The notes: generated by a model not told the origin, from the sequence alone. A stretch of 42,858 bases of DNA from JBBARC01 sp040400005 (GCA_040400005.1 JBBARC010000028.1:1-42858), one strand, 5' to 3'; counted from the first letter of the stretch, positions 33,064 through 42,776 are shown. Numbers and translations are program-made.

Positions 33064-36000
33064 GCCGCCCCGATATATTGGAAGCCCTGCACGCAAATGT
33101 GCTGTTATGCGATGGTGGCACGGGCAGCCGTGTGCAGGTAATGGATCTGGAAATTGACCGCGATTATTGGGGCCAGGAAAACTGCACCGAGGTGCTGAAT
33201 TTATCGCGCCCGGATATTGTGCGTGAATTGGCGCGCGGCTATTTCGCCGCCGGCGCTGATATGGTGGAAACCAATAGTTTTGGCGGGTCGCCGGTCACTT
33301 TGGCGGAATTCGGCCTGGGTGATAGGGCGCGCGAAATTAACCAGCGCGCCGCTGAGTTGGCGCGTGAGGCGGCGGAAGAATTTTGCGATGGCCGGGTGCG
33401 CTATGTGGTGGGCGCCATTGGGCCAGGCACCAAACTGCCAACCTTGGGCAATATTGCCTATGATGATTTGGAAGCTGGATTGGCCGAACAAAGCCGCGGG
33501 CTGATTGCTGGTGGCGTTGATGCGATTTTGATCGAAACCTGCCAGGATACGCTGCAAATAAAAGCCGCCGTCAATGGTGCCAAAATGGCCCGCAAGGAGG
33601 CCGGCCGCAGCACGCCGATTTTTGTGCAGGTGACAGTGGAAACCACCGGCACATTGCTGGTGGGGCCTGATATTGCGGCGGCGGCGACCGTGATTGAATC
33701 GCTGGATGTGCCGCTGATGGGGTTGAATTGCGCGACCGGCCCGCAGGAAATGGCCGAGCATATTAAATGGCTATCGGCCAACTGGCCAGGCCTGATCAGC
33801 GCGCAACCCAATGCTGGTTTGCCGGAACTGGTTGATGGCCAAACCCGCTACCCGCTATCGGCAGCTGATATGGCAAGCTGGGTTGAGCGGTTTGTAGAAC
33901 AAGACGGGCTGAATTTGATCGGCGGTTGCTGTGGCACCAGTATTGGCCACATTCAGGCGCTGGATGGCATGTTGCGCGGCCGCGCCGGCGGGTTGCTGCG
34001 GCCGGTGCCAGTGCGGCGCTTGGTGCATTGGGTGCCGGCGGTGGCAAGCCTGTATGGGCAGGTGACTTTGCGCCAGGAAAACAGTTTGTTTTCTATTGGC
34101 GAGCGTTGCAATGCCAATGGATCGAAAAAATGGCGCCAATTGCAGGAAAGTGCTGATTGGGACGGCTGCGTTTCGGTTGGCCGCGAGCAAATGGTGGAAG
34201 GGTCTAATGCTTTAGACATTTGCACAGCGTTTGTTGGGCGCGACGAAGTGGCCGAGATGGATGAGGTGATCACGCGCTTTACCTCATCGGTGAATGCGCC
34301 GCTGGTAATTGACAGCACCGAAACCCCGGTGCTGGAAAGTGCGCTAAAATTGCACGGCGGCAAGCCGATTATCAATTCGATCAATTTTGAAGATGGCGAA
34401 GGCCACGCTGCTGAGCGCCTGGTGTTGGCTAAAAAATTCGGCGCCAGTGTCATAGCGCTTACCATCGATGAAGAAGGTATGGCGAAATCGCCAGAGCGCA
34501 AGCTGGAGATAGCTGCCCGCCTGGTAGATTTTGCGTGTAATAGGCACGGCCTACGGCAGAGCGATTTATTGATTGATCCGCTCACCTTTACCGTTGCTAC
34601 GGGTAACGAGGATGATCGTAAGCTGGGCCAGTACACGCTGGAAGGCATAAAACTTATCCACGACGCATTCCCCGATGTGCAAATTATTCTGGGTCTTTCT
34701 AACATCAGTTTTGGCCTTAATCCGGCGGCCCGTGCCGTACTGAATTCGGTATTTTTGGATCATGCGGTGCGCGCCGGCATGACCGGCGCCATTGTGCATG
34801 TTAGTAAAATTCGCCCGCTGCACCTGATTGCCGCTGAAGAAGTGCAGGTAGCCGAGGATTTGATTTTTGATCGGCGCCGCGACGGTTACGACCCGCTACA
34901 AAAATTACTGGAAATTTTTACCGATCGTAAAGCCACTGATTCGGTTAAAAAATCCCGCGCCGAAACCGTAGAAGGCCGCTTGCAGGACCGCATTGTCGAT
35001 GGTGACCGTAAGGGGTTAGATGACGAACTGGCTGATGCGTTAAAAACCCATCCGCCGCTGGATATTATTAATAATATTTTGCTCGCCGGCATGAAAACCG
35101 TGGGCGAATTGTTTGGCGCCGGCAAAATGCAACTGCCGTTTGTGCTGCAAAGTGCCGAAACCATGAAGGCGGCGGTGGCCTACCTTGAACCGTTGATGGA
35201 AAAAATCGACGGCCAGGAAAAAGGCACCATCGTGCTGGCAACCGTTAAGGGCGACGTGCACGATATTGGCAAAAACCTGGTCGATATTATCCTTACCAAT
35301 AATGGCTACCGGGTGATTAACCTGGGCATAAAAGTGCCGTTGCAAACCATGGTGGATAGCGCCCGCGAACATCGTGCGCATGCCATTGGCATGTCTGGCC
35401 TGCTGGTAAAATCCACCGTTATTATGCGGGAGAATTTGGCCGAAATGTCGCGCCAGGGTCTGGATATTCCGGTATTGCTGGGTGGTGCCGCATTAACCCG
35501 TGCGTATGTGGAAGATGATTGCGTGCGCGCCTATGCCGGCGGGCGTGTGGCTTACGCGCGTGATGCGTTCGATGGGCTATATTTGATGGACCGCGTTACC
35601 GGTAACGCGTTTGATGATTACCTGGCGGCCGTACAATCGCGCCGCGGGCCTGCGACCCGCACCCGTGATAAGAAAATTGGTGAAGCCAGTGCGCGGGGGT
35701 TTGCCCCGGTGGATGTGGCGGCGGCGCGTGCCCGGCGCCAGCGCCTGACCGGCGATCAGCCCGTGGTAACCCCGCCGTTTTGGGGGGCCCGCGTGCTAGA
35801 AGCCTCCCCCAAGGCGGTGCTGCCCTATTTGAACGAACGCAGCCTGTTTCAGTTTCAATGGGGATTTCGTAAACAGGGCAAATCGCTGGAAGAATTTATG
35901 CACTGGGCACGGCAGGAATTGCGCCCGGTGTTAAAACGCATGCTGGCGATCACCGATCAGGAAAACATTCTGCACCCACAAGCGGTGTATGGGTATTGGA

Positions 36001-36551
36001 AAGCCGCCGGCCAGGGTAATAATCTGCTGCTGTTTGCCGAAGATGGGCAAACCGAAGTGGCGCGCTTTGCCCTGCCGCGCCAGCCGCGGGAAAATGGTGA
36101 GTGCATTGCCGATTTTTTCCGCGATGTGGATGATGCCGAACGCGATGTGATCGGTTTGCAAGTGGTGACCGTGGGCCAGCAAGCATCGGATACCGCGCGC
36201 ATCTGGTTTGATGATAATCGCTACCAGGATTATTTGTACCTGCACGGGCTTTCGGTGGAAATGGCCGAAGCGATGGCGGAATACGTACACAAGCGCATTC
36301 GTGCCGAGATGGGGTTTGGCAGCGAAGACGATCGTGATATGGAAAAAATGCTGTCGCAATCCTACCGCGGGTCGCGTTATTCGTTTGGCTACCCGGCGTG
36401 CCCGCAGTTGGAGGACCAAACCCAGATTCTTGATTTGTTGAAAGCCGATCGTATCGGCGTGTCACTATCGGATGAATGGCAGTTGCACCCAGAACAATCC
36501 ACCAGCGCCATCGTGGTGCTGAATGGGCATGCGAAATATTTCTCGGTTTAG
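33060..36551 (+). CDS. metH: Cobalamin-dependent methionine synthase
   Basis: MetH transfers the methyl group of methyltetrahydrofolate to homocysteine via methylcobalamin. From ATG 33060 (GGAG upstream) it has 1163 residues. A homocysteine domain carries zinc cysteines in GGCCGT (near 288). A pterin domain follows (FSIGERCNANGSKKW...). The B12 domain has DVHDIGKN with the cobalt-binding His near 734. The C-terminal activation domain has YSFGYPACPQLEDQ. metF, often in this cluster, is absent. The gene overlaps the ArsR fusion and is followed after 18 bp by the CDF gene. Confidence 0.97.
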   Translation: MSRPDILEALHANVLLCDGGTGSRVQVMDLEIDRDYWGQENCTEVLNLSRPDIVRELARGYFAAGADMVETNSFGGSPVTLAEFGLGDRAREINQRAAELAREAAEEFCDGRVRYVVGAIGPGTKLPTLGNIAYDDLEAGLAEQSRGLIAGGVDAILIETCQDTLQIKAAVNGAKMARKEAGRSTPIFVQVTVETTGTLLVGPDIAAAATVIESLDVPLMGLNCATGPQEMAEHIKWLSANWPGLISAQPNAGLPELVDGQTRYPLSAADMASWVERFVEQDGLNLIGGCCGTSIGHIQALDGMLRGRAGGLLRPVPVRRLVHWVPAVASLYGQVTLRQENSLFSIGERCNANGSKKWRQLQESADWDGCVSVGREQMVEGSNALDICTAFVGRDEVAEMDEVITRFTSSVNAPLVIDSTETPVLESALKLHGGKPIINSINFEDGEGHAAERLVLAKKFGASVIALTIDEEGMAKSPERKLEIAARLVDFACNRHGLRQSDLLIDPLTFTVATGNEDDRKLGQYTLEGIKLIHDAFPDVQIILGLSNISFGLNPAARAVLNSVFLDHAVRAGMTGAIVHVSKIRPLHLIAAEEVQVAEDLIFDRRRDGYDPLQKLLEIFTDRKATDSVKKSRAETVEGRLQDRIVDGDRKGLDDELADALKTHPPLDIINNILLAGMKTVGELFGAGKMQLPFVLQSAETMKAAVAYLEPLMEKIDGQEKGTIVLATVKGDVHDIGKNLVDIILTNNGYRVINLGIKVPLQTMVDSAREHRAHAIGMSGLLVKSTVIMRENLAEMSRQGLDIPVLLGGAALTRAYVEDDCVRAYAGGRVAYARDAFDGLYLMDRVTGNAFDDYLAAVQSRRGPATRTRDKKIGEASARGFAPVDVAAARARRQRLTGDQPVVTPPFWGARVLEASPKAVLPYLNERSLFQFQWGFRKQGKSLEEFMHWARQELRPVLKRMLAITDQENILHPQAVYGYWKAAGQGNNLLLFAEDGQTEVARFALPRQPRENGECIADFFRDVDDAERDVIGLQVVTVGQQASDTARIWFDDNRYQDYLYLHGLSVEMAEAMAEYVHKRIRAEMGFGSEDDRDMEKMLSQSYRGSRYSFGYPACPQLEDQTQILDLLKADRIGVSLSDEWQLHPEQSTSAIVVLNGHAKYFSV

Positions 36552-36569
36552 CGGTAAGCAGCATAAGCC

Positions 36570-37460
36570 ATGAAAACAGCGCAGCGCACGGCATTCGCGA
36601 CCATCGGCATCGGAATAACCGTTCTGGCGCTAAAAACCTATGCCTGGCACATCACCGGGTCGGCGGCGTTGTATTCCGATGCGCTGGAAACGGTGGTGAA
36701 TGTGGTGGCATCCCTGATTGCCTATTGGGCGGTGCGCTTTGCCGCCCAACCGGCTGATCACAACCACCCCTACGGCCACGCGAAAGTTGAATTTATCGCG
36801 GCCGTTGCCGAAGGCGCGTTAATTGTGGTGGCGGCGGTTTCTATTTTGAACCACGCCTATTTCACCTATTTGTTTCCACGCGCGTTAACAGCGCCGCTTA
36901 TCGGTATTGCGGTTAACCTTGCGGGCACGGCGATAAATCTGGTCTGGGCGTTGCATTTATTCAGTGTATCGCGGCGCATGCGGTCGCCGGCGTTGCGTGG
37001 TGATGCGCGCCATTTGATGGCGGATGTGGTGACCGGTATCGGCGTTACCATGGGTGTGGCGCTGGCGGTAGAAACTGGGCGGCTGTGGCTTGACCCTGTG
37101 GTGGCAGCCTTAACCGCCGTGTATGTGTTGTGGTCGGGTGTGCATCTTATTGGCCAATCCATGGGGGCGCTGATGGATATGGCGCCAACCGATGGCACGG
37201 TGACCCGCATTGAAGACATTATTCGCGCCAATGGCAAAGGGGCGATTGAAGCACACGAGGTGCGTGCGCGTAGTGCCGGGCGCATGACGTTTGTGCAGTT
37301 TCATTTGGTGGTGCCGGGTGAAATGACCGTGGTGCAATCGCATGAAATTTGCGATCGGATAGAAACCGCGTTGCGCCGTGAAATGTCGCATTTAGTGATT
37401 AATATTCACGTAGAACCCGAACACAAAATAAAACCCGATGGCGCAATTGCGCTGCGCTAG
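36570..37460 (+). CDS. Cation diffusion facilitator (CDF) transporter
   Basis: This six-helix inner-membrane divalent-metal exporter has 296 residues including a C-terminal cytoplasmic domain (IEAHEVRARSAGRMTFVQFHLVVPGEMTV). Of the two site-A motifs, the second is normal (HLMAD, HxxxD) but the first is ExxxN (SDALETVVNV) in place of D/HxxxD, so metal preference is unclear. It lies between metH (18 bp gap) and btuF (23-base overlap). Cobalt, zinc or manganese are all possible; position in a B12 operon makes cobalt an attractive guess. Confidence 0.88.
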   Translation: MKTAQRTAFATIGIGITVLALKTYAWHITGSAALYSDALETVVNVVASLIAYWAVRFAAQPADHNHPYGHAKVEFIAAVAEGALIVVAAVSILNHAYFTYLFPRALTAPLIGIAVNLAGTAINLVWALHLFSVSRRMRSPALRGDARHLMADVVTGIGVTMGVALAVETGRLWLDPVVAALTAVYVLWSGVHLIGQSMGALMDMAPTDGTVTRIEDIIRANGKGAIEAHEVRARSAGRMTFVQFHLVVPGEMTVVQSHEICDRIETALRREMSHLVINIHVEPEHKIKPDGAIALR

Positions 37461-38217
37461 GACATTGGCCTTGGCGATGCTGGCGATGCTGGCGGCAAAC
37501 CCATTGGCGGCGGGCGGCGTTGTTTCGCTTAATTTGTGCACGGATCAATGGCTGGTGCGTTTGGCCCCCGACCGGATTGCCGCACTCACCCCGCTGGCGC
37601 GCGACCCAAGTATTTCCGCGGTGGCAGCGGGGGCTGCACAATTTCCCATGGTGCGCCCCGATGCGGAAGCTGTGCTGCGCTTAAAACCGGATCTGGTGCT
37701 GGTCGGCGCCTGGGGCGGGCTTACCACGGCGGCGGTGCTGCGGGCGCGCGGCGTGCGGGTGGAACGCATTGATGACCCACAAAATTTTGCCGGTATCACC
37801 GCAACCATCGCTCATATAGCAGAAATTTTGGGTAGGCCGGCACAAGGGCTTGCTATCAACGCCGCCATGCAAGCAGCCTTGCCACAGCTGCGCGATGCCA
37901 GCCGCCAGCAGGTGCGTGCGGTTATTTGGCAGGCGCGTGGACTTACCGCAGGGCCGGGATCGCTAGGCGACAGCGTTTTACGCGCGGCCGGCTACCACAA
38001 TATCGGCACCGGCGGCACCATGTCGCTAGAAGCGCTGATCACTGCCCAGCCAGACCTTGTGGTGGTGGATGAACAACCGCGTTTTCCTTCGCTTGCCACA
38101 GACCTTTTGCGTAATCCGGCGCTGCAGCGCCTGGCCGTAGTGGCGCTACCGCCGGCGTGGCTAACCTGCGGTGGGCCCGATGCGGCGCGCGCCGTTGCAC
38201 GGATCGCGCGCCAATGA
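37438..38217 (+). CDS. btuF: Cobalamin ABC transporter binding protein BtuF-like
   Basis: This 259-residue periplasmic binding protein has a cleaved signal peptide (LALAMLAMLAANPLAAG) and a class III helical-backbone fold: VVSLNLCTDQWLVRLAPDRIAAL, LRLKPDLVLVGAWGG, MSLEALITAQPDLVVVDEQ. Together with btuC and btuD it would deliver B12 to the inner-membrane importer. It overlaps the CDF gene by 23 bases and btuC by 4. Corrinoid specificity is inferred from metH, the adenosyltransferase and btuB nearby. Confidence 0.85.
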   Translation: MAQLRCARTLALAMLAMLAANPLAAGGVVSLNLCTDQWLVRLAPDRIAALTPLARDPSISAVAAGAAQFPMVRPDAEAVLRLKPDLVLVGAWGGLTTAAVLRARGVRVERIDDPQNFAGITATIAHIAEILGRPAQGLAINAAMQAALPQLRDASRQQVRAVIWQARGLTAGPGSLGDSVLRAAGYHNIGTGGTMSLEALITAQPDLVVVDEQPRFPSLATDLLRNPALQRLAVVALPPAWLTCGGPDAARAVARIARQ

Positions 38218-39149
38218 AGCGGCTTGGCGTTCTTCTTGCTGTGGCCATGGTCGTGTCGCTGGCGACCGGCCCTGCCGGGTTTGGCATGCCGGACACTTGG
38301 ATTTTTGTGCAACTGCGCCTGCCGCGCACATTGCTTGCAGCGATCATTGGTGCGGGCTTGGGTATTTCGGGTGCCGCCATGCAGGGGGTGCTGCGCAACG
38401 GGCTTGCCGATCCCGGTTTGCTGGGCATTAGCGGGTGTGCCGCCCTTGGCAGTGTTATTGTGTATTACTGGGGTATTTCGGCGTATTTTGCGCCGGCGCT
38501 ACCTTTAGGCGGCATGGCTGGCGCTATGCTAGGCGCGTTTGCGCTGATGCACCTTGCCGGCCGGCGGCCGAGTGTTGCATCGCTTATTTTGGGCGGGTTG
38601 ATGCTGTCTTCCCTGGCGGCCGCCTTGTTATCGCTGGCACTCACCCTGGCGCCCAATCCGTTTGCCTTAGCAGAAATCAGTTTGTGGCTGATGGGCGGCC
38701 TGGAAGATCGGTCCTTGCTGCATGTTGCTCTCGCCGTACCGCCTATTTTGGCTGGTATTGCTGTGTTGTGGCGATTGGCCCCTGGCATTGACGCCTTGGC
38801 ATTGGGTGAGGCAACCGCAGCCAGCTTGGGGTTTCCGGCGGCCAAGAGTTTGGTGCTATGTGGCGTTGGCGTGGCGCTCGCCGTGGGGCCGGGGTGTGCG
38901 GTTGCCGGCGGTATTGGGTTTGTCGGCTTGATGGTGCCGCATCTGCTGCGGCCATTTTTTGGTGCCCGGCCTGGTGCCTTGCTGGCGCCATCTTGCCTGT
39001 TGGGGGCTGGGCTTGTTGTGTGCGCCGATGTTGCCGCGCGCGGCTTACCGTTGCTGGTGCCAACCGCTGCCGAGCCACGTTTGGGCGTTATCACCGCCTT
39101 GCTTGGCGCACCTGTGCTGATTGCTATCGCCCGGCGGGGTAATCTGTGA
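38214..39149 (+). CDS. btuC: Cobalamin ABC transporter permease BtuC-like (FecCD family)
   Basis: This 311-residue FecCD-type permease has about ten membrane segments. Family motifs are LRLPRTLLAAIIGAGLGISGAAMQGVLRNGLADPGLLGISGCAALG, LMGGLED and GFVGLMVPHLLRPFFG (the coupling loop). The start at ATG 38214 overlaps the btuF stop (ATGA). Confidence 0.93.
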   Translation: MKRLGVLLAVAMVVSLATGPAGFGMPDTWIFVQLRLPRTLLAAIIGAGLGISGAAMQGVLRNGLADPGLLGISGCAALGSVIVYYWGISAYFAPALPLGGMAGAMLGAFALMHLAGRRPSVASLILGGLMLSSLAAALLSLALTLAPNPFALAEISLWLMGGLEDRSLLHVALAVPPILAGIAVLWRLAPGIDALALGEATAASLGFPAAKSLVLCGVGVALAVGPGCAVAGGIGFVGLMVPHLLRPFFGARPGALLAPSCLLGAGLVVCADVAARGLPLLVPTAAEPRLGVITALLGAPVLIAIARRGNL

Positions 39150-39862
39150 TTGGGGTGACGAATTTGCATTTTTCGCATGGCAATACGGCTGTGCTGAAAA
39201 ATATCACCTTGCAGGTGGCGGCTTACGAATTTGTCGCCCTCACTGGCCCGAATGGCGCTGGCAAAACCACATGTTTGCAGGCGCTGGCGGGTATCTTGCC
39301 GGGTGGAAAGCCTGATGCCAGGCGGGTGGCGTACGTTGAACAAGGGGCCAGCGTATCGTGGGGCATGATGCGTGTGCGTGATGTTGTGCAGCTTGGGCGC
39401 TTGCCGCATGGTGATGATGCAGCGGCGTCAGTTGCCCGCGCCATGCGCTTATGTGGTGTTACCACCTGGGAAAATCGCCCGATTGCGCAATTATCGGGCG
39501 GTGAATCGCGCCGCGTGATGCTGGCCCGCGCCTTTGCCGGTGACCCTGCTGTGTTGCTGTTGGATGAGCCGGTGGCTGATCTCGATCCGGCCGCAGCCCA
39601 TAATATTATGCAGGTGCTGGCGGGGTTTGCCGCCGGTGGGGGCACGGTTGTTGCGGTTTTGCACGCGCTTGATCTGGCCTGCACCTACGCTAACCGCATG
39701 GTGGTGATGCAGGCCGGGAAAATTGTTGCCGATGGGACGCCGGTACAAACATTGCCTATGATAGCGAGTGTTTTTAATATGCGCTTAGCGGTTGATAGCA
39801 CGCAGCGCTTGCTGCCAATCGCCACCACACCCAACCCGAAGGATGGATTGCATGGTTATTAG
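39146..39862 (+). CDS. btuD: Cobalamin ABC transporter ATPase BtuD-like
   Basis: This 238-residue ATPase of the iron-chelate/B12 importer type has Walker A GPNGAGKTT, signature LSGGESRR, Walker B VLLLDEPVADLD and switch His in AVLHALDLA, all intact. The start is GTG 39146, overlapping the btuC stop (GTGA). The 3' end overlaps the adenosyltransferase gene by 11 bases. Confidence 0.93.
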   Translation: MIGVTNLHFSHGNTAVLKNITLQVAAYEFVALTGPNGAGKTTCLQALAGILPGGKPDARRVAYVEQGASVSWGMMRVRDVVQLGRLPHGDDAAASVARAMRLCGVTTWENRPIAQLSGGESRRVMLARAFAGDPAVLLLDEPVADLDPAAAHNIMQVLAGFAAGGGTVVAVLHALDLACTYANRMVVMQAGKIVADGTPVQTLPMIASVFNMRLAVDSTQRLLPIATTPNPKDGLHGY

Positions 39863-40415
39863 AATTGATCGCGTGGTGACGCGCGGTGGCGATGGCGGGG
39901 AAACTTCCTTGGGCGATGGTACGCGCGTGCCCAAGGATGCGCCCCGTGTTGGTGCCTATGGCACAGTAGATGAAGCGAATGCCGCCATCGGTATTTTGCG
40001 GTTGCATACTGCCGCCAACCCAGTGGCGGATGCGATGCTTGCCCGTATTCAGAACGATCTTTTTGATATTGGGGCAGATTTATGCGTGCCAGGTGATGCC
40101 GGGGCGCGGCTGCGGGTTACCGACGCAATAGCGCTTCGGCTGGACCAGGAAGTGGCGGCGATGAATGAACACTTGCCGGCGCTATCTAGTTTTGTGCTGC
40201 CTGGCGGCACACCGGGGGCCGCCTACGCCCACCTTGCGCGCACCATTGTACGAAGAGCAGAACGCGAAGCAGTGACACTTTCGCACAGCCAAGTGGTCAA
40301 CGCTGAAGTGATCCGCGCGCTTAATCGGCTTTCTGACCATTTATTTGTGTTGGGGCGTGTATTGAATGACAATGGCGCGCGCGATGTGGTTTGGGTGCCG
40401 GGCGCTAACCGGTAA
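39852..40415 (+). CDS. Cobalamin adenosyltransferase (PduO type)
   Basis: This enzyme converts cob(I)alamin to adenosylcobalamin with ATP. The 187-residue PduO-type protein has the ATP-binding start VVTRGGDGGETSLGDGTRVPKDAPRVGAYGTVDEANA and C-terminal RRAEREAVTLS...NRLSDHLFVLGR. ATG 39852 is chosen since the protein start matches the family (MVIRIDRV). It is the last gene of the putative metH-B12 operon, stopping exactly at a hairpin. Confidence 0.94.
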   Translation: MVIRIDRVVTRGGDGGETSLGDGTRVPKDAPRVGAYGTVDEANAAIGILRLHTAANPVADAMLARIQNDLFDIGADLCVPGDAGARLRVTDAIALRLDQEVAAMNEHLPALSSFVLPGGTPGAAYAHLARTIVRRAEREAVTLSHSQVVNAEVIRALNRLSDHLFVLGRVLNDNGARDVVWVPGANR

Positions 40416-40440
40416 CGGGCAGTGGTTACCCACTGCCCGT
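40415..40440. terminator. Bidirectional hairpin between convergent genes
   Basis: ACGGGCAGTGG (40415-40425), TTAC, CCACTGCCCGT (40430-40440) is a perfect 11-bp stem. It starts within the stop codon of the adenosyltransferase gene and lies 9 bp from the btuB stop. It has no strong T-run on either side, but its place suggests termination for both. Confidence 0.75.
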
Positions 40441-40448
40441 GCCAATTG

Positions 40449-42398
40449 TTAGAACCCAGCGCGCACACCGGCGAGGAACGAAATACCCGGCATCTGGTAG
40501 CCATTGACCGGTTCAAACGCGGTATTGCCCAGATTTTTTGCGGCAACAAACACACTTGCCCCAGGCTGGAATTTCCAGGTAACCGTCATGTCCAGCACGA
40601 CGCCTTCGGGTGACTTTCCGGGGCTATAGGCTGATGTACCGGTACTATCAGATAGATAATCATCAAAGGCACCGACATAACGCAAAATCGGCGCGATGGT
40701 GACACTGGGTATCGGCGAAAGTTCTAAGGCCGCCGATCCCATGTGGCGGGGCCGGCGGAGTAATGCGCTATGCGTGTGCAGGTTTTGCGCATCGGTAAAG
40801 GTGTAGGTAAAATCGAACGACATGCCAGGTGCCAGGGGCAGCATCAGTTCGGTTTCTACCCCTTCCGCGCGGGCGCTGCCGATATTGACCGACGTATTGA
40901 TCGGCGAATACACAAAACTGATCAGATCGCGGGTGCGGTTATTAAAATAGGTCGCCGAGATATGTGCCGCATCCGGTTTTGTGCCGATGGCAATATCATG
41001 TTCGATACCGATATCGCCGCCCTCCGATCGTTCAGGTTTGAGGTATGGGTTGCCAACATACCCGTAGCTATCCACCCCGTAGCGGTCAAACAAGGCGGGG
41101 GCGCGAAAGCCGGTGCCGTAAGATACCCGCACACGGCTGGCGATTTCGGGTAAGCCCAGCACCACACCAGCGCGCCAGGTGGTGGTAGCACCGGCAAGGG
41201 TGGTCCAATCCTGGCGCAACTGGGCGGTGGTGGTTAGGCGTTGCAGCACCGTTGTTGCTAGGCCCAAACTGAGCGCATCGGAATCGCTATGGGCGACCGC
41301 GCGACTTAAATACGGTGAATACGGGCTGGTGCTGTCGATGGTGGTGCGGGATTGGTCGTTGATATGTTCGTAGCCGAAGGTTGCACTACTATTGACCAGC
41401 GGCCCGATATCGCCGGCATGCCAGATGGTGGTGGAGCTGAGATCATTGCGACGCCCACCATAACGATCATCTTCGGCTGATTGGTTGGGGTCTGCGGCAT
41501 TAAGGGTAACATTATAGCGGCGATCGGTTTGCAGGCGGCTGACAAATAGATTGGTATCCACCTTGCCATCGGCCAATTTGCTGGCAACACCGACACGGCC
41601 AAACAGGGAATTGTCTTCGCCGGTCGCGTTGCCGCCATCAAATTGATAGGTATCGTAGCCATATTTCGCTTCTCGCCCGCGCAGTTGTAGCGAAAATCTG
41701 GTGCCGCTGATCGGGGTTACACCAAGTTCCACCTGGCCGGCGGCATTGCGAAACCCATCGGGTTTGCCGGTGTAAACAGCAGTTTCGCGGTGCGGGGTTT
41801 GGTCGCTGCCGCGATCGGAATTGCTTTCGCCACTGGCGCTAAAATCCCAGATACCAAAGCGGCCGGAAAGATCGCCTTCGGCACGCAACGCCCGCGGCAG
41901 GCCGGCGGCAAGGGTTGTGCCGCCATGCAGGCCATCGCGGCTCTGGCGCGAGATTAAGTTGATCACCCCGCCGATTGCACCAGATCCATACACGCTAGAC
42001 ATCGGGCCACGCACAATTTCGATGCGTTCAACATCGCCCAAGGTATCCACACCAAAATTGAACAACCCGCCGGGATCGCCAGGGTCGTTTACCGGCACGC
42101 CATCGCGCAGCACCAGCACCTGGTTGGAATTGCTGCCGCGGATAAACACACTGGCAACGCTGCCGGCGCCGCCCGATTGCACAACCCTTAAGCCGGGCAC
42201 AGAGGCTAATGCATCCACCAGGGTGACATAGCCGCGGGTTTCGATGGTTTTACGGTCGATGATGGTGGTGGACGCCGGTAATTTTTTAATCGGCGTTGGC
42301 ACCCGATCGGCGGTGACAACAATGGTGTCGCTTTCGGCAAAAGCGACCGCTGGGTAACATGCCACGGTAAAAACCGTGATTAATAACAACCCACGCAT
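40449..42398 (-). CDS. btuB: TonB-dependent cobalamin receptor BtuB-like
   Basis: This outer-membrane receptor imports B12 with energy from TonB. From ATG 42398 it has 649 residues: signal peptide (LLLITVFTVACYPAVAFA), TonB box DTIVVTA, a plug (TTIIDRKTIETRGYVTLVDALASVPGLRV, VFIRGSNSNQVLVLRDGVPVNDP, VERIEIVRGPMSSVYGSGAIGGVINLISR) and a barrel ending in aromatic AGF. The in-frame ATG 42425 is less likely, because CGGAG sits 9 bases before 42398. The cobalamin riboswitch upstream makes the specificity firm. Confidence 0.95.
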   Translation of the reverse strand: MRGLLLITVFTVACYPAVAFAESDTIVVTADRVPTPIKKLPASTTIIDRKTIETRGYVTLVDALASVPGLRVVQSGGAGSVASVFIRGSNSNQVLVLRDGVPVNDPGDPGGLFNFGVDTLGDVERIEIVRGPMSSVYGSGAIGGVINLISRQSRDGLHGGTTLAAGLPRALRAEGDLSGRFGIWDFSASGESNSDRGSDQTPHRETAVYTGKPDGFRNAAGQVELGVTPISGTRFSLQLRGREAKYGYDTYQFDGGNATGEDNSLFGRVGVASKLADGKVDTNLFVSRLQTDRRYNVTLNAADPNQSAEDDRYGGRRNDLSSTTIWHAGDIGPLVNSSATFGYEHINDQSRTTIDSTSPYSPYLSRAVAHSDSDALSLGLATTVLQRLTTTAQLRQDWTTLAGATTTWRAGVVLGLPEIASRVRVSYGTGFRAPALFDRYGVDSYGYVGNPYLKPERSEGGDIGIEHDIAIGTKPDAAHISATYFNNRTRDLISFVYSPINTSVNIGSARAEGVETELMLPLAPGMSFDFTYTFTDAQNLHTHSALLRRPRHMGSAALELSPIPSVTIAPILRYVGAFDDYLSDSTGTSAYSPGKSPEGVVLDMTVTWKFQPGASVFVAAKNLGNTAFEPVNGYQMPGISFLAGVRAGF

Positions 42399-42522
42399 GG
42401 GCAATACTCCGCACCTCACACCCATGCTTTACGCAGGGGTGGTTTTTTTAGGGCGAATGCGGCCTACGGGTCTTGCTCCCGCTGCGTTGGTGCACCCCGC
42501 CCAATGCTCGCGCACAGTCTGG

Positions 42523-42697
42523 TTACAGGCCGGTCTCCTGGCTCACGGTGCGGTGTGGAGTGTGCCAAACCAGGCACCCCGCCTTCTCACCGCTGTGCGG
42601 CAATGGCATGTGGGGCGCGTAAACACCGCTGACAGTTGCGGGGGCAGCTGCGGGCTTACACCGCATTCCCGTTTCAGCCCTCGCGGGCCACCTGTAA
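42523..42697 (-). promoter_or_regulatory. Cobalamin riboswitch upstream of btuB
   Basis: On the minus strand the element begins TTACAGGTGG (42697-42688) and ends CCTGTAA (42529-42523), which pair as the closing stem. Inside are GAAACGGGAATGCGGTG, the CTGCCCCCGCAACTGT segment, and the B12 box AGCCAGGAGACCGGCC. All match the conserved cobalamin riboswitch core. About 125 bases separate it from the btuB start, and I see no U-tailed terminator. Control is therefore probably by blocking translation when B12 is plentiful. Confidence 0.95.
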
Positions 42698-42776
42698 TTG
42701 ACGCCTGCTTAGCAAAGGCGGCGCGCGCACGCTAGCGTCATCTTGCTCAATTTCAGGGCAGTCGGGTGAATGGAAA

